Shown: positions 1-8,522 of the stretch, in pieces
Numbering within the stretch: position 1 is the stretch's first letter
Layout of the letters: each line of letters begins with the position of its first letter
From: Gammaproteobacteria bacterium
GTDB taxonomy: Bacteria; Pseudomonadota; Gammaproteobacteria; Immundisolibacterales; JAKLLR01
Direction: 5' to 3'
Length of the DNA stretch: 47,344 nt
Assembly (NCBI GenBank): GCA_022014175.1
Contig: JAKLLR010000005.1
Coordinates: 1 to 47,344, forward strand
Notes under the pieces: model-generated
The model's database searches: none
Told to the model about the DNA's origin: nothing
What the model saw: only the letters and a program-made list of their open reading frames with translations
Translations under genes and position numbers: made by a program

Positions 1-548
1 CTAATGCCAACTATGAGGTCAAGCGGCTCGGTAATGCCATTGAGAGCGGTGCCCCCTTCAATACCTATCTCTGCAAGGATGGCAAGTACATCTACATTCA
101 CGGCGTGCTGGATGCCCACTGGCAGGTGATCTGCCGGATCATGGGGCGGGAGGAGCTGATTGATGATCCCCGTACCGCGACCATGCACGCCCGCCCGGAA
201 AACATCGATTTTGTGGATGAGGTAGTGGGCGCCTGGACCGCGACCCTGAATGTGGAGGAGGCCTGGAAGCTGCTAGAAACGGGTGGTGTTGCGGCGGGTC
301 CGGTGATGGATTTTCCGGAGATCATCGACTTTCCCCACTATCGGGAGCGGGATTCGGTGGTGGAGATCGAACACCCTAATCACGGCCGCCTCACGACCTA
401 TGGCGTTGGTACCAAGTACTCCCGTACACCGGCCTCGATCAAAGGCCCCGCCCCGGGTCTGGGTGAGCACAACCGGGCGGTTTACTGCGAAGAGTTGGGT
501 CTGAGTGAGGAGCGTCTGGCTGAGCTGAAGGAAGCGGGGGTCGTTTGA
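1..548 (+). CDS. CaiB/BaiF (class III) CoA-transferase, C-terminal part, cut by window edge
   Basis: The open frame runs from base 3 without a start, so the N-terminal part lies outside the window; about 181 residues are visible. The visible part carries the DGKYIYI-type segment followed by a helical region (RIMGREELIDDPR, GPVMDFPEI) and the late GLGEHN segment, which are characteristic of the C-terminal half of family III CoA-transferases such as CaiB, formyl-CoA transferase and alpha-methylacyl-CoA racemase. The catalytic aspartate of the family lies in the missing part. These enzymes move CoA between carboxylic acids or epimerise 2-methylacyl-CoA; the substrate cannot be told. The ORF track begins at an internal ATG (105), which is not the true start. 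Confidence 0.85.
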   Translation, partial: NANYEVKRLGNAIESGAPFNTYLCKDGKYIYIHGVLDAHWQVICRIMGREELIDDPRTATMHARPENIDFVDEVVGAWTATLNVEEAWKLLETGGVAAGPVMDFPEIIDFPHYRERDSVVEIEHPNHGRLTTYGVGTKYSRTPASIKGPAPGLGEHNRAVYCEELGLSEERLAELKEAGVV

Positions 549-564
549 CTCTGGTAGGGGAGGG

Positions 565-1014
565 TCAGGCAAAACGGGTTAGTAATCTGTCCAGCTCATT
601 GGCAAAAGTCTGCCGGTCGGTCTGGTTCAGCCGCGGCGGGCCGCCACGTATATCCACCCCGCTGGAGCGCATGCTCTCCATAAAATCCCGCATGTTGAGT
701 CGTTCGCCGATGCTGTCCACTGAATAGCGCTCGCCGCGAGGAGTGAGGGCGTGCCCCCCCTTTTCGAGGATCTCCGCTGCCAGCGGGATGTCGGCGGTGA
801 TAATCAGGTGTCCGGCTTCACACCGTCTGACGATCTCGTTATCAGCGGCGTCAAAACCCGATGCCACTTTGATTGATTTGATGAACGGCGACGGCTTAAC
901 CCGCATCAGCTGATTGGCGACAAAAGTGGTCTCCACCCGGGTTCTGTCCGCAGCCCTGAATAAAATCTCCCTGATTACAACCGGGCAAGCGTCTGCATCG
1001 ACCCAGATTTTCAT
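565..1014 (-). CDS. YaiI/YqxD family protein (UPF0178, DUF188)
   Basis: The 149-residue protein begins [12 protein letters not shown], the hallmark of the DUF188/YaiI family, and continues with the conserved VANQ and ADIPLA segments and the LTPRGERYS stretch. The length equals the usual family size (about 150). It is a small cytosolic protein with a PIN/NYN-like fold proposed in the literature; the biochemical role is not established. It converges on the CoA-transferase with 16 bases between the stop codons and is not obviously in an operon with its left neighbour. Confidence 0.9.
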   Translation of the reverse strand: MKIWVDADACPVVIREILFRAADRTRVETTFVANQLMRVKPSPFIKSIKVASGFDAADNEIVRRCEAGHLIITADIPLAAEILEKGGHALTPRGERYSVDSIGERLNMRDFMESMRSSGVDIRGGPPRLNQTDRQTFANELDRLLTRFA

Positions 1015-1360
1015 GAAACTGTCCGTGGGGAGGGATTTTCCCGGATCCCAGTGGTGCTCTGCTGTTGTGCGGTGGTGTAAACGGTTTTGTTCGCGGGTTA
1101 TGGCTGTTAAACGGTGGCTTTGTATACTGTCTATTTCGAATTAATTTTATATTATAAAATAAATAGTTATGTTGTTTTGGTAATGTATTACATGAGTTTT
1201 TTAGTCGGACTGAAAGAGCACGGCTGTGGCGCCCCCCGGCGGTTGCTCAGGATGCCGGGGTGGATTGTGGCCGCCTCGAAGGTTGTCGTAATAGCGTTGC
1301 TCCGTATCCCACCGGAGCTAACCTGTGGTCAGGCGGTAAAATGGTACACCTCGGCCACGG
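1015..1360. other. Intergenic region with an AT-rich patch
   Basis: About 346 bases between the start of the YaiI gene and the end of the methyltransferase gene. Positions about 1130-1200 are strikingly AT-rich (runs such as ttaattttatattataaaataaat) compared with the GC-rich surroundings and would suit promoter elements for the leftward YaiI gene, although I cannot assign a -35/-10 pair. The ORF 1114-1431 in the track has no family resemblance and runs into the methyltransferase gene antisense, so I do not call it a gene. Confidence 0.5.
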
Positions 1361-2038
1361 TCAGTTCGCCCGGTTGGCCAGAAAGATTATGGAGGCGGGC
1401 TGCTCACTCTCCGGGTCCAGCGGTTCGATGACCTCCTTGAGCTGAAAATCGTGCGCCCCGAATAGCTGAACCCAGCTCCCGAGGGTACGAAAGTACCAAG
1501 GTGGCGGGTCCTTAAAGCCCTCTCCACAGCCGCTCCAGGAACCGGGTCGCCAGCCATCCCGGTAGGGTAGATCGCCACACGCCATCAGCGGGTGGAGGGT
1601 CTGCACCAGGAACACGCCCCCTGGATTCAATAACCTGTGCATCGCGTTAAACACGTTTGTCACCGAGTCTTCACCGATCAGGGAAAAATTGCACACGGCC
1701 AGATCTAGGTGGGTGGTTTCCAGACCTTCCGCCAGACTCTCATAGGTGAGCTGCTGAAATCTGCCAGGTCCGCTGGACCGGGCCGTTTCAACCAGCTCAG
1801 CAATAGCGTCAATGCCGGTTACCGCTACTCCGGTAGCGGCAAGACGATGGGCCAACCAGCCCTCGCCACAGCCGATATCCAGTACAGTTGTCGGGTGCTG
1901 GTTGAGGACCGCATCCACAATCGCCTGGTTGGTCACCCGAAGGCGACTACCGATCCGCCCCTGGCGTATCGCGGTCGTCCAGCTTCGAGCGTTGGAGGTC
2001 CAGGATTCGATGATCTGACTGTCGTTATCCGTGTTCAA
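1361..2038 (-). CDS. Class I SAM-dependent methyltransferase
   Basis: The 225-residue protein contains motif I VLDIGCGEGWLAHRLA (about residues 54-69) followed by the acidic end of beta-2 (TGIDA) and a motif II/III area (LAVCNFSLIG, LLNPGGVFLVQT), the classical Rossmann methyltransferase pattern. The N-terminal ESWxxNAxxWTxAIRQGRIxSR stretch occurs in a set of uncharacterised proteobacterial methyltransferases. The start appears to be TTG at 2038, because no upstream ATG is in frame and the N-terminal motif begins immediately; no clear Shine-Dalgarno is visible. The target of methylation is unknown. It stands alone with large gaps on both sides. Confidence 0.82.
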   Translation of the reverse strand: MNTDNDSQIIESWTSNARSWTTAIRQGRIGSRLRVTNQAIVDAVLNQHPTTVLDIGCGEGWLAHRLAATGVAVTGIDAIAELVETARSSGPGRFQQLTYESLAEGLETTHLDLAVCNFSLIGEDSVTNVFNAMHRLLNPGGVFLVQTLHPLMACGDLPYRDGWRPGSWSGCGEGFKDPPPWYFRTLGSWVQLFGAHDFQLKEVIEPLDPESEQPASIIFLANRAN

Positions 2039-2556
2039 GCGACCAAGTAGCCTCGACTTGATTGGTACGGGTCCTGTTGATTATGGCCCAGATTGAAGTT
2101 GAATTTCTCTGGTGTCACAACTGCAAAATAGTGATGCGGCGTAACCCATCGTCCGGAAACACGGGGCCGGGTTGTCTGCGGCTGCCCGATCAAAAGTAGA
2201 GGTAGTCCTTGGGGCGACCCCAGAGATTATTGATGGTGTCAGATATCGCCACGGTCGATGGACTGGGGATTGATGGGTGAGGAGGTCCATCTTCTCCGAA
2301 CTGCTGCGGCCGAGCCGTTTTGAGGCGATTTTGTTTCTCAGATTAGTGGTCTTGCCTGGCCCGCAGGGCCATGTCGTCCGAGACATGGTTGACTACCCCG
2401 GTGCGGGAGGGGTGGCAGATCAGCTCGTCCCGTTCTCCGGCTGGGGCTTACCCATTGTTTAGCTTGATCTGTGTATCTGCAATGGTTGGCGGATGGCGGC
2501 CGGGTCCCCACCGCAGGTGTCAGAGTGTATCCGGGTAACCATACACGACCTGCTCC
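2039..2556. other. Long apparently non-coding stretch
   Basis: 518 bases without a convincing gene. The two short ORFs in the track (2081-2386 minus, 2277-2462 plus) have proline/serine/arginine-rich, low-quality translations with no recognisable motif. A 6 bp hairpin (TGGCCC-GCA-GGGCCA, 2357-2371) is present but has no U-tract. The stretch contains the upstream region of the methyltransferase gene and the downstream region of the DUF1329 gene. It could be remnant sequence of a lost gene, but I cannot align it to anything. Confidence 0.4.
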
Positions 2557-3903
2557 TCATGGTCGCATGTCGGGGATGACCACCGCCCGCTCCTTTTGGC
2601 CGAGGTTGGAAGGGTCCACCATACCCTCAATTTCCGGGCCATTGAAATAGGTGCTGTGGCCACCGAAAATGGATGCATGGTCGCGTTTGAAATTGACCCC
2701 GGTCGCCCAGTCTCCCCAGATGGCGAAGCCCCCGGGGTAGTCGAGGGGGTGAAGGCGGTAGGCGTGGGAAAACCATTTATAGAGATCGCCCTCTCTGTCG
2801 TAGGCATCGGCCATGTAGCCCATCCAGAATTCGGTATCCAGATATAGCACCTTGCGGGAGTAGGGGTGCTCCTCCGGTGGCGTGATCTCTACCACGTAGA
2901 CCTCGCGTGGCTCCCAGTCGTCCACCGGGTTCCAGTGGGGTGGATTGGCCAGGTCAAGCCTGGGGTAGCGATCCGTAAGTTCCCTGGCCTCTGGAACCCA
3001 GATCGGCTCTTTGCTCCTGCCCACAGCGAGGATGGTTTTTTTGCCCAGAAGCTTGATCTGGGGATACCACGTGGGGTCGGCACGGAAAATATTGCCGTCA
3101 TCGGTCAGGTAGTCCAGGCTGCCAATCGGAGCAAACCAGGAGGCTCCGGAGACCCGGCGGGTGCGGCGAACCTTGGCGGCATATGCCCAGGTGTCGTTAA
3201 AGGCACCGGTGTCGTAGTGGATTGCGTAGGCACCGTCACCCTGTTTATCTTTGGGGCCAAGCCAACGGGTAATATTGCGCTCTGCAATGGTACCGTCACC
3301 GATGATTGGCGCCACCCCGGGGCCGTATCGCCCCTTGGCGTAAACCACCTGGTAGGTGTAGGTTTCGGTGCGATGGAGACCCGCCTTGCGATCCACCATC
3401 ATAAAGGCGTACTCCAGCCAGTTCTGGCTGTTGCCTTTGTGCAGCGCGTACTGGAAATTCCACATGATTTTGAGTCCCGCATCCGGGTCCTGCTCATCAA
3501 TGTTGGGGAAGGGCTCTCCGACCTCCCAGCCGACGACTCGTCTGGTGGCTGGGTCCAGGGTGACTTTGCCGATGTTAGCTTCGCTGGCGGCGTCCAGATA
3601 GGGGTTCCGGGGCCAGGGCTCGGCGTGGGCCAGTTCGATTTTGAGGTTGTAGTCCCGCACTTGCATCACTACAGAGTCGAGCAACAGGTCGCTGATTTGG
3701 TGACCGTCAAAAGTGGCGTCGAGTAGCTGGTCGATGTTCGAGGTGTCGATGACCGTGCCGGCACAGAGGATTTGTCCTCCACACTCTGGCTCTTCAGCCA
3801 GCAGCCTCAGCGGGCTCGACAACAGAAGCGTTGCCAGAATCGTGATGCCCATGGAGTGCCCCGCGATCTGATAGTGCCTCCGGGGCGGATCGAGCTGTTT
3901 CAT
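2557..3903 (-). CDS. Exported DUF1329 family protein
   Basis: The 448-residue protein has an N-terminal signal sequence (hydrophobic GITILATLLLSSPLRLLAEE, about residues 19-38), then the DUF1329 pattern: an outer-membrane-lipoprotein-sorting-like fold with phrases such as YLDTEFWMGY, MVDRKAGLH and the late WGDWATG segment. Length agrees with the family (about 400-460). The start ATG at 3903 has a good Shine-Dalgarno (GGGGAG, 7 bases upstream). Family members are envelope proteins often coded near DUF1302 proteins, RND efflux or hydrophobic-compound catabolism genes; the role is not proven. No DUF1302 partner lies in this window, so the context here gives only a loose link to the degradative genes around it. 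Confidence 0.85.
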   Translation of the reverse strand: MKQLDPPRRHYQIAGHSMGITILATLLLSSPLRLLAEEPECGGQILCAGTVIDTSNIDQLLDATFDGHQISDLLLDSVVMQVRDYNLKIELAHAEPWPRNPYLDAASEANIGKVTLDPATRRVVGWEVGEPFPNIDEQDPDAGLKIMWNFQYALHKGNSQNWLEYAFMMVDRKAGLHRTETYTYQVVYAKGRYGPGVAPIIGDGTIAERNITRWLGPKDKQGDGAYAIHYDTGAFNDTWAYAAKVRRTRRVSGASWFAPIGSLDYLTDDGNIFRADPTWYPQIKLLGKKTILAVGRSKEPIWVPEARELTDRYPRLDLANPPHWNPVDDWEPREVYVVEITPPEEHPYSRKVLYLDTEFWMGYMADAYDREGDLYKWFSHAYRLHPLDYPGGFAIWGDWATGVNFKRDHASIFGGHSTYFNGPEIEGMVDPSNLGQKERAVVIPDMRP

Positions 3904-4122
3904 TTTTTTCTCCCCTGTATTGGGGCCGGTGCGAGATGGTGGCCTGACCCCTGATTATTATGCGGGGATACCCTAGCAGGCTTTGACTCGTCCCACCACT
4001 GTTGAAGCATGGTCCCGCCTTTGGCCCCAAGCCATCAGTGGATGGTGTGTCATCCTACAGGCAGACCCTACTACCGTAGCGCCGCTACAATGGCGAGAAG
4101 ATCACTACAGAGGAGCAGCATA

Positions 4123-4926
4123 ATGGGGATGAAACTCTGGTGCCAGTTGCCGGCAGCCATTGATATTTCGGAGGGGCCTGCAGAAGAGGGCTATGGCGGT
4201 ACCCTCTCTCGACTATTCCAGCGGGTCGCCCGTGCCGATACACAAATTGATGTCAAACCTGCGGTGGGCGCGATTACGCCCGATCTGCTTGAGTATCCGG
4301 GATTGCGACACCTGAACGATGGCCAGATTATCCGCAGTGGCCTGGGCGCCGGGCAAGGCGGTTACGACGCGTTAGTAGTGACCTGTTTCTTTGACCCCGG
4401 ACTGGAGGCATCAAAACAGTTGCTGGCCATTCCGGTGGTGGGTATCTGCCAGTCGACTCTACTGCTGGCCAGCACCATGGGGCGGCGTTTCGCGATTATT
4501 ACCTCGGACCCCACCTACATTGGTGAGGTTGATGACAATATCGACCGCTACCACCTGCGTGATCAGGTAATCTCTCAACATCCCGTACGCACCATTACCC
4601 TGAGCTCCGAGCGGTTTTTCGGCTGCCTTGGCGGTGACTATGATGCGGCAGTGGAGAGCTTTACGGCGGTCGCAAAGGGGGCGATTGCGGATGGTGCGGA
4701 GGTGCTGATCGCGGGCTGTGGTCTGCTCTCACCGATGCTGACCGACCGGGGGGTGACCGAGATCGACGGCATACCGCTGATTGATCCCCTGGTGGCCGGG
4801 GTAAAGATGGCGGAATCTCTGGTCGATATGCAGCGCGCTGGCTTGCCTGTCATTAGCCGGGCCGGGCGGTTTCAGGGCACGCCTGCCGAGGCGGTCGAAC
4901 GGGCGCTGGCCCAGATGGATGGCTGA
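4123..4926 (+). CDS. Aspartate/glutamate/hydantoin racemase family protein
   Basis: I place the start at ATG 4123 rather than the ORF start 4009, because AGAGGAG lies seven bases upstream and the family begins just after (MGMKLWCQLP); this gives 267 residues. Two cysteines sit where the Asp/Glu racemase superfamily keeps its acid/base pair: one in TCFFDPGL and one in AGCGLLSP. The first motif is most like hydantoin racemase (CFxDPGL). SQHPVRTI and the repeated pseudo-symmetric halves fit the fold. Substrate cannot be told; hydantoin racemase, maleate isomerase-like and arylmalonate decarboxylase-like enzymes share the fold. It stands alone between two minus-strand genes, suggesting its own promoter in 3904-4122. 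Confidence 0.83.
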   Translation: MGMKLWCQLPAAIDISEGPAEEGYGGTLSRLFQRVARADTQIDVKPAVGAITPDLLEYPGLRHLNDGQIIRSGLGAGQGGYDALVVTCFFDPGLEASKQLLAIPVVGICQSTLLLASTMGRRFAIITSDPTYIGEVDDNIDRYHLRDQVISQHPVRTITLSSERFFGCLGGDYDAAVESFTAVAKGAIADGAEVLIAGCGLLSPMLTDRGVTEIDGIPLIDPLVAGVKMAESLVDMQRAGLPVISRAGRFQGTPAEAVERALAQMDG

Positions 4927-4970
4927 GCTGGTCATGTTCCCGGGGCTGGCTGATCGAGTGTTGCTAAAGG

Positions 4971-5816
4971 TCAGGTGAGGAACTCATCCAGGTGCTGTAA
5001 CAGCGCTTTGGGCTGCTCTTCCGCAATCCAGTGACCGCATTCAGGGATTACCGCACCCTTCACATGATCTGCCAGCTGCTCCATACAACTCTGGACGTAG
5101 GGTCCGAGGCTGCTATCGCCGCCCAGGGCGAGCACCGGCATCTGTAGTCTGGTACGGGCGAAATTGCGGTTATCCTCCGCATCCTGAAACAGGGCGCGGT
5201 AGTACTCCAGCCCGGCCCGCAGCGCGCCGGGGGCGGCATAACAGCGGACATATTCGTCAATGTCAGCCTCGGTGATTGCGGCGGGGTTGTATGCCACATT
5301 TTTGAAAAACCAGCTGATGTAAGCTCGCTCCCGACCGCCGATCAGGAACTCCGGAACATCCCGGGCCAGATGGAATGTGAGATGCCATAGAGTCCGTTCA
5401 GCGGTAGGCGCCATCGCCTGTTCAAGGCCGAATCCCGGTAGCACGATATCCAGCACCGCCAGCCGTTCGACCCACTCAGGCCGTTGGGCTGCCAGGGCAT
5501 AGGCCACTGCCCCGCCCCAGTCGTGGCCGACGAGTTGAATCCGTTTGCAATCCAGCTGCTCCAGTAGCTGGATCACGTCCAGAGCCACGGTTTTCTTGTC
5601 ATATCCACCGGTCGGGCGGGATGAGTCTCCCAGGCCCCTTAGATCCGGCGCAATCACTCGAAAATTTCTGGCCAGTTCGGGGATTAGCCGGTGCCACTCG
5701 TGCCAGGTCTGGGGCCAGCCATGCAGAAGCACCAGGGTTTTGTCGCTCTCGCCGGCAACGACGTAGTGGAGCCGGACCTCACCAAGGTTGGCCGTATGGT
5801 GCTGTAATTTAGTCAC
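4971..5816 (-). CDS. Alpha/beta hydrolase, epoxide hydrolase / dehalogenase type
   Basis: The nucleophile elbow reads GHDWGG, so the nucleophile is Asp rather than Ser, as in epoxide hydrolases and haloalkane/haloacid dehalogenases. The oxyanion motif HGWPQTW and the late catalytic histidine segment (GHWIAEEQP) agree with soluble epoxide hydrolases and fluoroacetate-dehalogenase relatives. The track ORF begins far upstream inside the neighbouring gene; the likely start is GTG at 5816 (VTKLQHHT), giving 281 residues, the normal family length. This start lies eight bases inside the end of the upstream propeller gene, so the two are probably translationally coupled. It is cytosolic, as no signal peptide is seen. 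Epoxide hydrolase is the more general guess; a dehalogenase is possible. Confidence 0.8.
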   Translation of the reverse strand: MTKLQHHTANLGEVRLHYVVAGESDKTLVLLHGWPQTWHEWHRLIPELARNFRVIAPDLRGLGDSSRPTGGYDKKTVALDVIQLLEQLDCKRIQLVGHDWGGAVAYALAAQRPEWVERLAVLDIVLPGFGLEQAMAPTAERTLWHLTFHLARDVPEFLIGGRERAYISWFFKNVAYNPAAITEADIDEYVRCYAAPGALRAGLEYYRALFQDAEDNRNFARTRLQMPVLALGGDSSLGPYVQSCMEQLADHVKGAVIPECGHWIAEEQPKALLQHLDEFLT

Positions 5817-7587
5817 TGGGCAAGCTGCTCCGGGTTTGCAGATTGATTGGGGCCGACGGCGTACTCCCGGGCACCAGACGGAAGATGCGGCTGGCCCCTT
5901 CGACATTCTCCTGGGTGGCGTAAGAGCTCCAGACCTCTCCGGTGTCCGGATCCACCGGTAGTGCCCGCATGACAGTTTCAGAGCCGGGTAGCGGATAGAC
6001 GGTGAACTGCTTCTGCGGCACGTCAAAACGGTAGACCGAATCGCTGTTGCCGCCTGAGACCCAGATCCGGTTGCGGCGATGATCCCAGCTCAGGGTGTAG
6101 GGCGCCGCGGCTCGGTCCGGCAGGTCATAGCGAGCCAGTTCGCGGCCGGCCACCGCATCGAACTCCAGCAATGGACCGCTGCCGTAGAGGGGGGTCCAGA
6201 TTACATCCCGGTTGTCGATGGCAACCCGCCGGGGGCCGCTACCCCGCTCCAGTTGGACTACGCGGGTGAGTTTGCCGGCTTCGGTATCGAACTCCACCAG
6301 TCGATTGGTACCGAGCTGGGTGATCCAGAGGTGTCTGCGGTCCGAGCGCAGGGCGAGGCCGTAGGACTGGGTGTAAAAGGCGGAATCTCCTTCGTTCTGG
6401 GGCAGGGGAAACTCTTCGATTTTGCCAGTCACAGGATCGAGGCTGGCGATTCGATTCAGGCCAATCAGATTGGTCCAGAGTCGGCCCTGGTTGTCGAAGC
6501 CGATCTCCCCCCGGGCGTTCAGACTCAGGGAGTGGATCGCGGAGAAGTCGCTGAACCCCTCGAACAGGGTCCATGCCTCTGTGGTCGGATTAAAGCGGGC
6601 AATGGCGTTGACAAATTGCAGGGTCACCCAGATGTTGCCCGCGCTATCCGGCACCAGGGTGTGGATGCCCGAGTGGGGCAGCGGTGGCTCAATGGCTCTC
6701 TGTTCGCCGGAGCGGGGGTCGATTCGTACCAGTTTGTTGTGGTGGGCTTCTGCGCCCCAGCCGTAGGTGAGCCCCCCGGGGCCTTTTGCCACAGCGACAT
6801 CATGAATCAGCCCCTTGGGTTGCCAGGGCATATCATATTCATAAACAGCGGCGCCGCTGGTGGCTAGCGGGGCCCCGTAGTCGTAGTTATCCAGATGGGT
6901 GAAGTCTGTGGGCAGGTTCTGGGCCACAAAGGGCGCGATGATCGCTTCATCATCTGCTGCAAACATGCTGGCAGCGGGGTACTCCGGCATCATCCGGTCG
7001 AGCTGGTCCGTGGGGGTGAAATAGCTGGCGAAGATATAGGCCATGTAGCGCATGGTGCCGCCCCAGAAGGCCTGGCGGTGCTCCACGGGAGTCTGCGCCA
7101 TGGTGCTGCTGATACCCCGAATTTTAGGGGAGGGAAACTGGTGGCAGGCCACACAGAGTTTCACCGTGACCCGCTTGCCGGTGCTGTCGGGGATGGCCGC
7201 CAGCCAGGCTGACGGCGGTGCGCCCTCAGCGTGATTGCCTGTGCCCCGGGCCGTGATTTCGAGGGTGGGGCCGGCCTCTGGCGACAGAATCAGATCGGTG
7301 CTCATCAGCTCGTAACCGGGCTTCCTGATCCGGGTATCTACAGCGGTCAGATCGAACTGGCCCAGGTCGACGCTGCTGAATTGGCCAGTCTCGTCGCTGT
7401 AGAGGGTAACGCTGCTGGCGGGCAGCCCCGGGCCACTCAAGATCACCAGAGCGCCAGCGACCGGGCGATCCTGAAGGTCGACAATTTGACCCGATAGACT
7501 CAATGCCTGGGTCTGGGCGGAAAACGCCAGCAAACAGGCGAGTGACAGGAGCCGTGAACGGGGCTGTTTTGTGCCTTTTCGATTCAT
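5809..7587 (-). CDS. Exported carboxypeptidase-regulatory-like / CxxCH / beta-propeller protein
   Basis: The real start is ATG 7587 (signal peptide RLLSLACLLAFSAQTQALS) with AAAGGAGAG upstream; the 34-residue track extension is not coding. The 592-residue protein has three parts. Residues about 30-112 resemble a CarboxypepD_reg/Ig-like domain (GQIVDLQDRPVAGALV). Residues about 135-230 contain a single covalent-haem motif CVACH (Cys145, Cys148, His149) with methionines downstream that could be the distal ligand. Residues about 250-590 are repeated blades typical of SMP-30/Vgb (streptogramin-lyase-like) propellers (GNIWVTLQF, NRIWVSGGN, GEVWSSY). It is presumably periplasmic or secreted. The combination suggests a redox enzyme or sensor of unknown substrate. 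It is coupled to the hydrolase gene downstream. Confidence 0.75.
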   Translation of the reverse strand: MNRKGTKQPRSRLLSLACLLAFSAQTQALSLSGQIVDLQDRPVAGALVILSGPGLPASSVTLYSDETGQFSSVDLGQFDLTAVDTRIRKPGYELMSTDLILSPEAGPTLEITARGTGNHAEGAPPSAWLAAIPDSTGKRVTVKLCVACHQFPSPKIRGISSTMAQTPVEHRQAFWGGTMRYMAYIFASYFTPTDQLDRMMPEYPAASMFAADDEAIIAPFVAQNLPTDFTHLDNYDYGAPLATSGAAVYEYDMPWQPKGLIHDVAVAKGPGGLTYGWGAEAHHNKLVRIDPRSGEQRAIEPPLPHSGIHTLVPDSAGNIWVTLQFVNAIARFNPTTEAWTLFEGFSDFSAIHSLSLNARGEIGFDNQGRLWTNLIGLNRIASLDPVTGKIEEFPLPQNEGDSAFYTQSYGLALRSDRRHLWITQLGTNRLVEFDTEAGKLTRVVQLERGSGPRRVAIDNRDVIWTPLYGSGPLLEFDAVAGRELARYDLPDRAAAPYTLSWDHRRNRIWVSGGNSDSVYRFDVPQKQFTVYPLPGSETVMRALPVDPDTGEVWSSYATQENVEGASRIFRLVPGSTPSAPINLQTRSSLPSD

Positions 7588-7627
7588 TTTTAGCTCTCCT
7601 TTTCGGTCCCGGGTCGGTTGATCGGGT

Positions 7628-8470
7628 TCAGTGAAGCTGGGCCGCCTTTTTCTGCAGTTCGATGATTTTCTGTTGCATGGCAGGGGCATCTTCCGCAGCG
7701 GGTGCGGTCTGCAGGTAGGCTGTCAGGTCATTAAGTGCGCTGTTGAAGCACTCCAGTTTCTCGAAAATCAGCCCTCGGTTGCGGATCTCAAGGGGTTGCC
7801 CCGGGTCGATGGCCAGTGAGGCTTCGGTGTGAGTCAGGGCCTTTTCCAGCGCCCCGGCCTGTAACAGGATAGCCCCCAGGTTGCGGAGCATGCGGGTCAA
7901 AATCTCTTCGATACTTGCCGGTGCCAGCAGCCTTGCCAGACCGGGGGCGTTGAGACCCCGCAGGGCTGGATTATGCTTCAGTTCAGCAGCCAGGGTGGCG
8001 TCATCCAGTTGGCTGCCATGGGCGAAGGCGTCGATGATGGCGGTTTGCCCATCCAGATTAGCGCGTACCAGAAAATGGCCGGGGAAGGAGACCCCTTCCA
8101 GATCGAGTCCCGCCAGACGCCCTGTTTCGATATAGATCACCGAGAGGCTGATGGGGATGCCGGTACGTTCATCCAGCACCCGATTGAGATAGCTGTTGTC
8201 GGTGTCGTAGTAGTTGTCTGAGTTCGGCGCCAGGCCGAATTCGTGAAACAGCACATGGTTCAGCTGCTGCAGCCGCGCCCTGGCGCCACTGGTTTTGGCG
8301 CAGCGGCGGTTAACGGTTTCAGCCAGAATCTGAAGTTGATCCAGATAGGCCTCCACCGGCAGATCCGGGTACTCCAGTCGGGCAATCTGTAGCGCACCCC
8401 GGGCGAGGCTCAGGGGCGCCTCTGGTTGACCGACGATCTTGCGGAGCTGATCGCAGGGGTTGTTCGACAT
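7628..8470 (-). CDS. SirB1-family (transglutaminase-like plus TPR) protein
   Basis: I choose ATG 8470 (MSNNPCDQ), seven bases after GGGAG, over the ATG two codons upstream that would have almost no spacing; 280 residues. The N-terminal two thirds carry the SirB1 pattern: a central NSYLNRVLDERTGIPISLSVIYIE stretch followed by GVSFPGHFLVR, the Cys/His-protease-like fold in which the usual cysteine is not obvious. The C-terminal part has tetratricopeptide-type repeats (ILLQAGALEKALTHTEASLAI). In Enterobacteria SirB1 lies near prmC/hemA; no such context is seen here. Molecular function is undetermined. It is cytosolic. Confidence 0.85.
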   Translation of the reverse strand: MSNNPCDQLRKIVGQPEAPLSLARGALQIARLEYPDLPVEAYLDQLQILAETVNRRCAKTSGARARLQQLNHVLFHEFGLAPNSDNYYDTDNSYLNRVLDERTGIPISLSVIYIETGRLAGLDLEGVSFPGHFLVRANLDGQTAIIDAFAHGSQLDDATLAAELKHNPALRGLNAPGLARLLAPASIEEILTRMLRNLGAILLQAGALEKALTHTEASLAIDPGQPLEIRNRGLIFEKLECFNSALNDLTAYLQTAPAAEDAPAMQQKIIELQKKAAQLH

Positions 8471-8522
8471 AATCATTCTCCCTCAACTGCTTATGATCGG
8501 TCTCCTACGGGGTGGTGGCAAG

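Noticed and set aside
1114-1431. 105-residue ORF in the first intergenic region
   Set aside because: Starts in the AT-rich patch, ends inside the methyltransferase gene antisense, no motif and no ribosome-binding site.
2866-3726. 286-residue ORF on the plus strand
   Set aside because: It lies wholly antisense to the DUF1329 gene, whose protein has clear family motifs and a signal peptide; the antisense translation has none.
6079-6867. 262-residue ORF on the plus strand
   Set aside because: Antisense shadow of the propeller gene; long open frames opposite GC-rich genes are common.
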